NCBI GenBank assembly: GCA_019120475.1
Contig: DWVA01000300.1
Span: forward strand, 1 to 13,501
Source of the DNA: Candidatus Blautia intestinipullorum
Lineage (GTDB): Bacteria; Bacillota; Clostridia; Lachnospirales; Lachnospiraceae
DNA length: 13,501 bases
Direction of reading: 5' to 3'
Made by a program: the position numbers and the translations under genes. The notes under the pieces are model-generated. The model was not told where the DNA came from, made no database searches, and worked only from the letters and a program-made list of their open reading frames with translations. Each line of letters starts with the position of its first letter. Position 1 is the stretch's first letter. Below are positions 1 through 6,349 of this stretch, in pieces.

Positions 1-26
1 TATGTCTCTGGTATTTTATGAGGATT

Positions 27-1259
27 TTATTTACTGCTCTTGTTGTTCTCCACTTCCTGAAGCTTCATTGCGCGGACCTTTAGGGGCAGACCGAACAGAG
101 TGATGAATCCGTCCGCGTCGTGGTGGTCGTACATATCGCCTGTGGTGAAGGAAGCAAGGGATTCATTGTACAGGCTGTATGGCGAAGTGGTTCCGGCTTT
201 GATGATGTTTCCTTTGTAAAGTTTCAGCTTTACTTCGCCGGTGACATACTTCTGAGTGGATTCCACGAATGCCTGAATCGCTTCCCGGAGAGGTGTGAAC
301 CATTTGCCCTCGTACACGACCTGAGCGAACTGGCTTCCCAGTTTCTTCTTGGCCTCCATGGTGTCGCGGTCGAGGATCAGTTCCTCAAGCTGTTCGTGAG
401 CTGCCATAAGGATGGTTCCTCCCGGAGTCTCGTAAACGCCTCTGGATTTCATTCCCACAACACGGTTTTCCACAATGTCGATGATGCCGATGCCGTTCTC
501 TCCGCCCAGGCGGTTCAGCTCGGTGATGATCTCGGATACTTTCATGGCTTTGCCGTTCAGAGTCTTCGGAACGCCTGCCTCGAAAGTCATGGCGATTTCC
601 GTCTCTTTGTCCGGAGCTTTCTGCGGAGTTACGCTGAGAACCAGCATATCGTCGTAGTTTGGAGCCTGAGAGGGATCTTCAAGTTCCAGTCCTTCGTGGC
701 TGATATGCCACAGATTGCGGTCGCGGCTGTAGCTGTGACGGGCGTCAAAAGGAAGATTGATGCCGTGCGCCTGACAGAAAGCAATCTCGTCCTCCCTGGA
801 CTGCATGGTCCATACGTCTGTCATACGCCATGGAGCGATGATCTTGATATCGGGAGCCAGAGCCTTGATCCCAAGTTCAAAACGGATCTGGTCGTTGCCT
901 TTTCCGGTAGCGCCGTGGCAGATAGCTACAGCGTTCTCTTTACGGGCGATCTCCACCAGCTTTTTCGCGATAGCAGGGCGGGCCATAGAGGTTCCGAGAA
1001 GGTATTTGTGTTCATAAACGGCGCCTGCCTGTACGCAGGGCATGATATATTCGTCGCAGAATTCGTCTACGATATCTTCTATGTATAATTTGGAAGCGCC
1101 GGACATCTTGGCTCTTTCATCCAGACCGTCCAGCTCGTTTCCCTGACCGCAGTTGACGCAGCAGCAGATTACTTCATAATCGAAGGTTTCTTTCAGCCAC
1201 GGGATCAGGGCAGTGGTATCCAGGCCGCCTGAGTATGCTAAAACAACTTTTTCTTTCAT
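27..1259 (-). CDS. argG: Argininosuccinate synthase
   Basis: This cytoplasmic enzyme joins citrulline and aspartate, using ATP (released as AMP and pyrophosphate), to make argininosuccinate, the penultimate step to arginine. The 410-residue product has the usual family length. The N-terminal PP-loop YSGGLDTT is at residues 9-16. The conserved stretch LLGTSMARPAIAK is near 87-99, HGATGKGNDQIRFE near 115-128, and YSRDRNLWHISHEG near 177-190. The start is chosen because an AGGAGGA ribosome binding site (plus-strand 1268-1274) lies 8 bases upstream. The gene is divergent from argCJBD. argH, which often follows argG, would lie beyond base 27 if present; only 26 bases downstream are visible. Identification is very secure from these motifs. 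Confidence 0.97.
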   Translation of the reverse strand: MKEKVVLAYSGGLDTTALIPWLKETFDYEVICCCVNCGQGNELDGLDERAKMSGASKLYIEDIVDEFCDEYIMPCVQAGAVYEHKYLLGTSMARPAIAKKLVEIARKENAVAICHGATGKGNDQIRFELGIKALAPDIKIIAPWRMTDVWTMQSREDEIAFCQAHGINLPFDARHSYSRDRNLWHISHEGLELEDPSQAPNYDDMLVLSVTPQKAPDKETEIAMTFEAGVPKTLNGKAMKVSEIITELNRLGGENGIGIIDIVENRVVGMKSRGVYETPGGTILMAAHEQLEELILDRDTMEAKKKLGSQFAQVVYEGKWFTPLREAIQAFVESTQKYVTGEVKLKLYKGNIIKAGTTSPYSLYNESLASFTTGDMYDHHDADGFITLFGLPLKVRAMKLQEVENNKSSK

Positions 1260-1300
1260 ATGATTTATCCTCCTGAAATAAATTTCCGTTCATTTTGTCT

Positions 1301-1348
1301 GCGCCGGATCAAAACAGCGGCGCGTTTTCCTGAATCTGTGAACAGGAA
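1301..1348 (-). other. Two tandem hairpins in the argG leader
   Basis: In the untranslated leader of argG, two inverted repeats sit almost next to each other. TTCCTG/CAGGAA (1327-1332 with 1343-1348) has a 10-base loop. GCGCCG/CGGCGC (1301-1306 with 1318-1323) has an 11-base loop. In the argG direction neither is followed by a run of U, so they are not plain terminators. On the plus strand the second hairpin is followed by GTTTTCC, a weak terminator look. Both stems are only 6 bp, so chance is possible and any role is inference. Confidence 0.3.
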
Positions 1349-1377
1349 TCGTTCATGTTTCGTTCTTGACAAGGGAT

Positions 1378-1406
1378 AATATACAACATTTTTTATAAAT
1401 ATGCAA
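1378..1406 (-). promoter_or_regulatory. Predicted argG promoter
   Basis: On the minus strand, a -35 hexamer TTGCAT (plus-strand 1401-1406) and a -10 hexamer TATATT (1378-1383) are separated by 17 bases. This predicts transcription starting near 1371 and a leader of about 112 bases before argG. The -35 is part of an ArgR-box-like palindrome (1393-1406), so the repressor would compete with RNA polymerase. It is the best sigma-A-type match seen upstream of argG, but it was judged by eye. Confidence 0.55.
1393..1406. promoter_or_regulatory. ArgR box candidate 1 (argG side)
   Basis: The minus strand reads TTGCATATTTATAA, an imperfect AT-rich palindrome of the ARG-box type (half sites near TGCATA/TATACA with an AT centre). 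It covers the predicted -35 of argG. The site call rests on resemblance to known Firmicute ARG boxes and on its position. Confidence 0.5.
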
Positions 1407-1437
1407 TAGGGCGGTGGAAAAAAATATCGAATAATTT

Positions 1438-1453
1438 TTGCATAAAAATACAA
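1438..1453. promoter_or_regulatory. ArgR box candidate 2
   Basis: TTGCATAAAAATACAA is a near-palindrome with half sites TTGcATa and aATaCAA around an A-rich centre. It lies between the two divergent promoters. Its centre is about 46 bases from candidate 1 and 31 bases (about three helical turns) from candidate 3, which would suit binding by an ArgR hexamer to paired sites. Confidence 0.5.
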
Positions 1454-1468
1454 TAAAATATGGAAGAA

Positions 1469-1484
1469 ACGTATAATAATGCAG
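1469..1484. promoter_or_regulatory. ArgR box candidate 3 (weaker)
   Basis: ACGTATAATAATGCAG keeps the GTATA and ATGCA half-site cores around an AT centre, but its ends diverge from the other boxes. It also contains a TATAAT string with no good -35 at the right distance, so I read it as an operator half of a pair and not as a promoter. Confidence 0.35.
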
Positions 1485-1525
1485 GATTTCAAATAAAGAG
1501 GACGACGGGGGAGAAAAAAATAGTG

Positions 1526-1540
1526 TTGCATATTATGCAA
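1526..1540. promoter_or_regulatory. ArgR box candidate 4 (argC side)
   Basis: TTGCATATTATGCAA is a perfect 15-base palindrome (7-base arms, one central base) and the cleanest ARG-box-like sequence here. Its left arm is also the predicted -35 of argC, so binding should block transcription of argCJBD. Confidence 0.6.
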
Positions 1541-1554
1541 AAGAGATGTATAAT
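1526..1554 (+). promoter_or_regulatory. Predicted argCJBD promoter
   Basis: The -35 TTGCAT (1526-1531) and a consensus -10 TATAAT (1549-1554) are 17 bases apart. Transcription should start near 1561, giving a leader of about 95 bases before argC. The operator candidate at 1526-1540 covers the -35 and the first part of the spacer, which fits simple repression by arginine-loaded ArgR. Confidence 0.75.
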
Positions 1555-1626
1555 CGTACCATCACAGCGGCGGTATGCGGAAATCAGGATGAAAGACTTC
1601 CCTCCATCTGCCGCCGGAGGAGAGAA

Positions 1627-1728
1627 ATGAAAGGCACAAGGAGGAAATCTGATCATGATAAAAGCAGGAATCATCGGCGCTACAGGATACGCGGGCAACG
1701 AACTTGTCCGTCTGCTTCTGGGACATAA
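1627..1728 (+). other. Candidate Arg-rich upstream reading frame overlapping argC start
   Basis: A 33-codon frame starts at ATG 1627 behind its own good ribosome binding site (GGAGG at 1616-1620, 6-base spacing). It runs out of frame across the argC start at 1655 and stops 73 bases inside argC. Eight of its 33 residues are arginine, including two adjacent AGG codons at its fifth and sixth positions. Those two codons are also the argC Shine-Dalgarno sequence. Most of the other Arg codons are the shifted reading of argC sequence and may be accidental. The binding site and the placement are visible; translation and any attenuation role are inference. Confidence 0.2.
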
Positions 1729-2695
1729 GGACGTGGAGATTGCCTGGTATGGTTCCAGGAGTTATATAGATAAGAAATACGCAGGTATTTATCAGAACTT
1801 TTTTAAACTGGTGGACGCCAGATGTATGGACGACAACATGGAGAAGCTCTCAGAGGAGGCGAACGTGATCTTTACGGCGACGCCCCAGGGGCTGTGCGCG
1901 TCTCTGGTGAACGAGGGAATCCTTTCCCGGGCGAAAGTGATCGATCTCAGCGCGGATTTCCGGATCAAAGATGTTAAGAAATATGAGAAATGGTACGGGA
2001 TCGAACATAAATCCCCCCAGTTTATCGAGGAAGCGGTATATGGTCTCTGCGAGATCAACAGGGAGGATATCAAAAAAGCGCGGCTGGTGGCTAATCCAGG
2101 CTGCTATCCCACCTGTTCCACACTCTCCATCTATCCTCTTCTGAAAGAGGACATGATCGATCCGTCCACGATAATCATAGACGCGAAGTCAGGAACGTCA
2201 GGGGCGGGAAGAGGAGCCAAGACGGATAATCTGTTCTGTGAGGTAAACGAAAATATCAAGGCCTACGGCGTGGCGTCACACCGTCATACGCCGGAGATCG
2301 AAGACCAGCTGGGATACGCCTGCGGTCAGGAGGTGCTGATCAATTTCACTCCTCACCTGATCCCCATGAACAGGGGGATCCTGATCACCGCCTACGCTTC
2401 CCTGAAAAAAGACGTTTCCTATGAGGAAGTAAAGGCGGCTTATGATAAATATTATGAAAAAGAGCAGTTCGTCCGCGTGCTGGATAAAGACGTGTGTCCT
2501 CAGACGAAATGGGTGGAGGGCAGCAACTACGTGGACGTGAACTTTAAGATCGATCCGAGGACGAAACGGATCATCATGATGGGCGCTATGGACAATCTGG
2601 TAAAAGGCGCGGCAGGCCAGGCGGTGCAGAATATGAACCTTCTGTTCGGATTCGACGAGGCCGAGGGTCTGAGACAGATTCCCATGGTACCGTAA
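1655..2695 (+). CDS. argC: N-acetyl-gamma-glutamyl-phosphate reductase
   Basis: ArgC is the cytoplasmic NADPH-dependent enzyme that reduces N-acetylglutamyl phosphate (the ArgB product) to the semialdehyde that ArgD aminates. The 346-residue length fits the longer ArgC type. The N-terminal Rossmann motif GATGYAGNEL is at residues 8-17. The active-site cysteine is C150 in NPGCYPT, and the catalytic-region histidine lies in ASHRHTPE near 208-214. The G-rich segment SGTSGAGR is at 179-186. The start has AAGGAGG (1638-1644) 10 bases upstream. It is the first gene of argCJBD, behind the ArgR-like operator. An out-of-frame Arg-rich frame overlaps its start. Its order in the operon does not follow pathway order, which is usual for this cluster. 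Confidence 0.97.
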   Translation: MIKAGIIGATGYAGNELVRLLLGHKDVEIAWYGSRSYIDKKYAGIYQNFFKLVDARCMDDNMEKLSEEANVIFTATPQGLCASLVNEGILSRAKVIDLSADFRIKDVKKYEKWYGIEHKSPQFIEEAVYGLCEINREDIKKARLVANPGCYPTCSTLSIYPLLKEDMIDPSTIIIDAKSGTSGAGRGAKTDNLFCEVNENIKAYGVASHRHTPEIEDQLGYACGQEVLINFTPHLIPMNRGILITAYASLKKDVSYEEVKAAYDKYYEKEQFVRVLDKDVCPQTKWVEGSNYVDVNFKIDPRTKRIIMMGAMDNLVKGAAGQAVQNMNLLFGFDEAEGLRQIPMVP

Positions 2696-2805
2696 AGAGA
2701 AGGCTTCAATGGGCGGAAGATACGGCAGGTTTCCCACGGATGGACAGGAACCGGCCGTCCGCCGTCACAGGTATAAACAGAAAAAACAGAAATGAGGAAT
2801 ACACC

Positions 2806-4029
2806 ATGGAAATAATCAAAGGCGGCGTAACAGCGGCAAAAGGATTCCGGGCCGCTTCCACAGCGGCGGGGATCAAATATCAGGGAAGAACCGATATGGC
2901 TATGATATATGCGGAGAATCCCTGCAAAGCGGCGGGGACCTTTACCACCAACGTAGTAAAGGCGGCTCCGGTGAAATGGGATCAGGAGATCGTATACCAC
3001 CATCCCGCAGCGCAGGTGATCGTGTGCAACAGCGGAATCGCCAACGCCTGCACAGGAGAAGAGGGGTACGGGTACTGCCGGGAGACGGCAAAAGCCGCGG
3101 CGGAAGTTCTCCATGTTCCGGAGGACAGTGTTCTGGTGGCCTCCACAGGCGTGATCGGAATGCAGCTTCCCATTGAGAAGCTGGCCGCAGGCGTGAAGCA
3201 GATGGCTCAGGAGCTTGACGGAAGTCTGGAGGCGGGCAATCTGGCGGCGAAAGCCATTATGACCACAGACACTGTGGAGAAGGAAGCGGCAGTGCAGGTG
3301 GAGATCGGCGGCCAAACAGTGACGGTAGGCGGCATGTGCAAGGGATCCGGGATGATCCATCCCAATATGTGCACCATGCTCAGCTTTGTCACCACCGATG
3401 TGAATATCTCAAAGGAACTTCTTCAGGAGGCGTTAAGCGAAAGCGTTAAGGATACCTACAACATGGTGTCCGTGGACGGGGACACTTCCACCAACGATAC
3501 GGTGCTGCTGCTTGCCGGCGGTATGGCGGGGAATCCTGAGATCACTGAGAAAAATGAAGATTATGAGAAATTCTGCCAGGCTCTGAATTATGTGAACACC
3601 ACTCTGGCGAAAAAGATCGCCGGCGACGGGGAGGGAGCCACCGCGCTGTTCGAGGTGAAGATCATCGGCGCCGAGAGTAAGGAGCAGGCGGTCACTCTAA
3701 GTAAATCCGTGGTTTCTTCCTCTCTTACAAAAGCGGCGATCTACGGACATGACGCCAACTGGGGAAGAATCCTGTGCGCCATGGGATATTCCGGGGCGAA
3801 GTTTGATCCGGAAAAGGTGGATCTCTATTTTGAGAGCCGCGCAGGGAAGATCAAGATCATGGAGAACGGCGTATCCACCGGTTACAGCGAAGAAGAGGCG
3901 ACGAAGATCCTTTCCGAAAACGAGGTCACTGCCATTGCGGACGTGAAGATGGGAGACGCCTCCGCCACGGCCTGGGGCTGCGACCTGACATATGATTACG
4001 TGAAGATCAACGCGGACTACCGTTCCTGA
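2806..4029 (+). CDS. argJ: Glutamate N-acetyltransferase / ornithine acetyltransferase
   Basis: ArgJ moves the acetyl group from N-acetylornithine to glutamate, releasing ornithine and regenerating acetylglutamate. Some members also use acetyl-CoA; the sequence does not tell which type this is. The 407-residue precursor normally cleaves itself into alpha and beta chains just before the nucleophilic threonine, here T190 in KGSGMIHPNMCTML. The oxyanion-hole pair is T114-G115 in VASTGVIG. The residue before the cut is C189, where well-studied ArgJ proteins have alanine. ATG 2806 is chosen because GAGGA (2794-2798) lies 7 bases upstream and the protein then begins at the family's usual MEIIKGGVTAAKGF. 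An in-frame ATG at 2740 would add 22 unrelated residues. The 110-base gap after argC is long for this operon. Confidence 0.95.
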   Translation: MEIIKGGVTAAKGFRAASTAAGIKYQGRTDMAMIYAENPCKAAGTFTTNVVKAAPVKWDQEIVYHHPAAQVIVCNSGIANACTGEEGYGYCRETAKAAAEVLHVPEDSVLVASTGVIGMQLPIEKLAAGVKQMAQELDGSLEAGNLAAKAIMTTDTVEKEAAVQVEIGGQTVTVGGMCKGSGMIHPNMCTMLSFVTTDVNISKELLQEALSESVKDTYNMVSVDGDTSTNDTVLLLAGGMAGNPEITEKNEDYEKFCQALNYVNTTLAKKIAGDGEGATALFEVKIIGAESKEQAVTLSKSVVSSSLTKAAIYGHDANWGRILCAMGYSGAKFDPEKVDLYFESRAGKIKIMENGVSTGYSEEEATKILSENEVTAIADVKMGDASATAWGCDLTYDYVKINADYRS

Positions 4030-4092
4030 CCAGGTTACGGGAAAGACGGATTTTCTCCGGGATGTGAGAAAGCTTCCGGAGCTGGTCTTTTT
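4028..4092 (+). other. Structured argJ-argB spacer with possible attenuating hairpin
   Basis: CTCCGG (4055-4060) pairs with CCGGAG (4076-4081). Immediately outside, GACCAG (4028-4033) pairs with CTGGTC (4082-4087), leaving a 21-base bulge on the left, and a TTTTT run follows. A mutually exclusive short stem, TTTCTC (4052-4057) with GAGAAA (4066-4071), overlaps the first. This could act as a partial terminator or an mRNA processing/stability site between argJ and argB. No function can be shown from sequence. Confidence 0.3.
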
Positions 4093-4156
4093 CGGGACAG
4101 AACAGAAAAAAGCGGCAGGAAAACGTTAAAGACGGCAAAAAGAGGAGAATGAAAAA

Positions 4157-5053
4157 ATGGTAAAGCAGATGTATCTGGACAAGGCGGAAGTGCTGATCGA
4201 AGCCCTTCCTTATATCCAGCGGTTCAACAGAAAGATCGTGGTGATCAAATACGGCGGAAGCGCCATGCTGGACGAAGAGCTGAAAGCCAACGTTATCAAG
4301 GACGCAGTGCTTTTGAAGCTGGTAGGATTCAAGCCTATCATTGTCCACGGCGGCGGAAAGGAGATCAGCCGCTGGGTAAATAAGGTTGGCATGGAGCCCA
4401 GATTTGTAAACGGTCTTCGTGTAACGGACAGAGACACCATGGAGATCGCTGAGATGGTGCTGGCAAAGGTAAATAAGGAACTGGTAACCCTGGTGGAATC
4501 TCTGGGCGTCAAAGCCGTAGGCATCAGCGGAAAGGACGGCGGCCTTCTGAAATGCGTGAAGAAACTGTCCGGAGGAGAGGATATCGGTTACGTGGGAGAG
4601 ATCAAAGAGGTGGATCCTAAGATCCTCTACGATCTTCTTGAGAGAGATTTTCTTCCCATTGTATTTCCGGTGGGCTTTGACGAGAATTTTGATTCCTACA
4701 ATATCAACGCAGACGATGCAGCCTGTGCTATCGCGGAAGCGGTACATGCGGAGAAGCTGGCGTTTCTTTCCGATATCGAAGGCGTATATAAGGATCAGAA
4801 TGATCCGGAGACGCTGATTTCCGAGCTTCATGTCCATGAGGCTGAGAAACTGATCGCAGATGGCTATGTAGGAGGAGGAATGATCCCGAAGCTCAAGAAC
4901 TGTATCGACGCTATCGAGCAGGGAGTCAACAGGGTGCATATCCTGGACGGAAGGATTCCCCACAGTCTCCTTTTGGAGATTTTTACCAATAAAGGAATCG
5001 GAACGGCGATTTTAAGAGAGGACGGCGAAAAATATTACCATGAACATGAATGA
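4157..5053 (+). CDS. argB: Acetylglutamate kinase
   Basis: ArgB phosphorylates N-acetylglutamate with ATP, normally the controlled step of the pathway. It belongs to the amino acid kinase family. Visible motifs are KYGGSAM (31-37, phosphate binding), HGGGKEI (64-70), NADDAA (184-189) and GGMIPKL (240-246, catalytic lysine K245). At 298 residues it is longer than the arginine-insensitive E. coli enzyme. The extra N-terminal helix (about 1-25) and the C-terminal segment HILDGRIPHSLLLEIFT (261-277) match the hexameric, arginine-inhibited type known from Thermotoga and Pseudomonas, so feedback control is inferred. AGAGGAG (4141-4147) precedes the start. The gene overlaps argD by 14 bases. Confidence 0.97.
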   Translation: MVKQMYLDKAEVLIEALPYIQRFNRKIVVIKYGGSAMLDEELKANVIKDAVLLKLVGFKPIIVHGGGKEISRWVNKVGMEPRFVNGLRVTDRDTMEIAEMVLAKVNKELVTLVESLGVKAVGISGKDGGLLKCVKKLSGGEDIGYVGEIKEVDPKILYDLLERDFLPIVFPVGFDENFDSYNINADDAACAIAEAVHAEKLAFLSDIEGVYKDQNDPETLISELHVHEAEKLIADGYVGGGMIPKLKNCIDAIEQGVNRVHILDGRIPHSLLLEIFTNKGIGTAILREDGEKYYHEHE

Positions 5054-6230
5054 GCAGATGCGGCAGTCGGAGGAAAGCATCCTCCACACCTACAACCGTT
5101 TTCCGGTGGTACTGGATCATGGGGAAGGCTGCTGGCTTTATGACACGGAAGGAAAGAAATATCTGGATTTCGCGGCGGGAATCGCCGTAAACGCCCTGGG
5201 GTATCATTATCCGGGCTACGATGAGGCTCTGAAAGAGCAGATCGGCAAACTGATGCATATTTCCAATCTGTATTACAACGAGCCCATGAGCGAGGCGGGG
5301 CATAAGCTGGTAAAGGCCAGCGGCATGAGCAAGGCGTTCTTTACAAACAGCGGAACAGAAGCGATCGAGGGAGCGCTGAAGGCGGCCAGAAAATACGCCT
5401 ATGCAAAAGGCCGGAGGGACCGGTATGAGATCATTGCCATGAATCATTCCTTCCACGGAAGGAGTATGGGAGCCCTTTCCGTTACAGGAAACGCCCATTA
5501 CCGGGAACCGTTTGAACCACTGATCGGCGGCGTGAAATTCGCGGATTTTAACGACCTGGAAAGCGTAAAGGCTCAGATTACGGAAAAAACCTGCGCTATC
5601 ATTACGGAAACGGTACAGGGAGAGGGAGGAATCTATCCTGCGGAGCAGAGCTTTCTGGAAGGGCTGCAGGAAATCTGCACAGAAAAAGATATTCTTTTGA
5701 TCTTCGATGAAATACAGTGCGGCATGGGCCGGACGGGAACTTATTTTGCATGGCAGTCCTACGGGGTAAAACCTGATATCATGACATGCGCCAAAGCTTT
5801 GGGAAGCGGCGTGCCTGTAGGAGCTTTCGTACTGGGAGAAAAGGCGGCGGAGGCGTCTCTGGCCCCAGGGGATCATGGAACTACCTACGGCGGAAATCCT
5901 TTTGTCTGCGCAGCGGTGAGCAAAGTATTTGATATTTTTGAGGAGGATCATATTCTGGAGCATGTCCGGGAACTGACACCTTATCTGGAGAAAAAACTGG
6001 ACGGTCTTGTGGAAAAGTACGATACAGTTGCCGCAAGACGTGGAAAAGGTTTTATGCAGGGGCTGGTGATCACCGGGATCCCGGTGGGAACCGTAGTGTC
6101 CAGAGCCCTGGAAAAGGGACTTTTGGTGATCTCGGCCGGAAGCGATGTGCTTCGTCTGGTTCCTCCGCTGGTCATCACAAAAGAACATATCGATCTTATG
6201 ATAGAAATACTGGAAAAAAGTCTGGCGTAA
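5040..6230 (+). CDS. argD: Acetylornithine aminotransferase
   Basis: ArgD is a cytoplasmic class-III PLP aminotransferase that transfers an amino group from glutamate to N-acetylglutamate semialdehyde, making N-acetylornithine. In the 396 residues, SGTEAIEGALKAARKYA (104-120) is the phosphate-cup region. FDEIQCGMGRTG (222-233) carries the PLP-nitrogen aspartate D223, and the Schiff-base lysine is K252 in CAKALGSGVP. ATG 5040 lies inside the last codons of argB (14-base overlap). ATG 5046, two codons later, is an equally possible start. Neither has a strong ribosome site, so translational coupling to argB is likely. The stop codon lies in the loop of the operon terminator. Related ornithine or GABA aminotransferases share these motifs; the operon context decides for ArgD. 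Confidence 0.95.
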   Translation: MNMNEQMRQSEESILHTYNRFPVVLDHGEGCWLYDTEGKKYLDFAAGIAVNALGYHYPGYDEALKEQIGKLMHISNLYYNEPMSEAGHKLVKASGMSKAFFTNSGTEAIEGALKAARKYAYAKGRRDRYEIIAMNHSFHGRSMGALSVTGNAHYREPFEPLIGGVKFADFNDLESVKAQITEKTCAIITETVQGEGGIYPAEQSFLEGLQEICTEKDILLIFDEIQCGMGRTGTYFAWQSYGVKPDIMTCAKALGSGVPVGAFVLGEKAAEASLAPGDHGTTYGGNPFVCAAVSKVFDIFEEDHILEHVRELTPYLEKKLDGLVEKYDTVAARRGKGFMQGLVITGIPVGTVVSRALEKGLLVISAGSDVLRLVPPLVITKEHIDLMIEILEKSLA

Positions 6231-6244
6231 TGCCAGACTTTTTT
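6214..6244 (+). terminator. Rho-independent terminator of argCJBD
   Basis: A perfect 13-bp stem joins AAAAAAGTCTGGC (6214-6226) to its complement (6232-6244), with the loop GTAAT. The U tract is the descending arm itself, and the matching A tract makes the element potentially active in both directions. The argD stop TAA (6228-6230) lies in the loop, so the final argD codons form the ascending arm. Confidence 0.93.
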
Positions 6245-6271
6245 GTGCCTATAAAAAAACAAAAGTAAGTG

Positions 6272-6300
6272 TTGACAAACAAAGTTAGTTAGAATATACT
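6272..6300 (+). promoter_or_regulatory. Predicted feo operon promoter
   Basis: A consensus -35 TTGACA (6272-6277) and a -10 TATACT (6295-6300) are separated by exactly 17 bases, 28 bases after the argD terminator. Transcription should begin near 6307, leaving a 43-base leader before the first feoA. This is the strongest promoter match in the window, as expected for a gene set controlled by a repressor. Confidence 0.88.
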
Positions 6301-6303
6301 AAC
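6284..6303. promoter_or_regulatory. DtxR/IdeR-like operator candidate at feo promoter
   Basis: GTTAG occurs twice in an overlapping pair (6284-6288 and 6288-6292), faced by CTAAC (6299-6303), forming the inverted repeat GTTAGAATATACTAAC over the -10. A further CTAAC is at 6326-6330. The TTAG/CTAA half sites recall operators of the DtxR/IdeR metalloregulator family and are unlike the Fur box. Control by Fe(II) through such a repressor is inferred; the regulator itself is not in the window. Confidence 0.5.
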
Positions 6304-6349
6304 ACTGAAAAGAGAGTTTTTCGAGACTAACAAAGAAAGAAGTGAAGCT

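Noticed and set aside
120..1088. Long open frame (about 320 codons) on the plus strand opposite argG
   Set aside because: It is the antisense of a certain argG, has no ribosome site or recognisable domain, and reflects codon composition of the real gene.
1366..1399. TTGACA at 1366-1371 on the plus strand as a second argC promoter
   Set aside because: The nearest TATAAA-like -10 is at a spacing of about 22 bases, too long, while the TTGCAT-17-TATAAT pair nearer argC is much better.
1260..1654. T-box or other known amino-acid riboswitch in the arg intergenic region
   Set aside because: No T-box sequence or specifier-stem pattern could be seen on either strand; palindromic operator sites explain the region better.
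2740..2805. Upstream in-frame extension of argJ
   Set aside because: Adds 22 residues unlike ArgJ and lacks a good ribosome site; ATG 2806 has one and gives the usual N-terminus.
4983..6188. Open frame of about 400 codons on the minus strand opposite argD
   Set aside because: Antisense shadow: His/Arg/Phe-rich product with no family motif; argD on the other strand has all catalytic residues.
6272..6330. Fur box at the feo promoter
   Set aside because: No GATAAT-type hexamer repeats are present; the repeats are GTTAG/CTAAC, which suit a DtxR-type regulator better.
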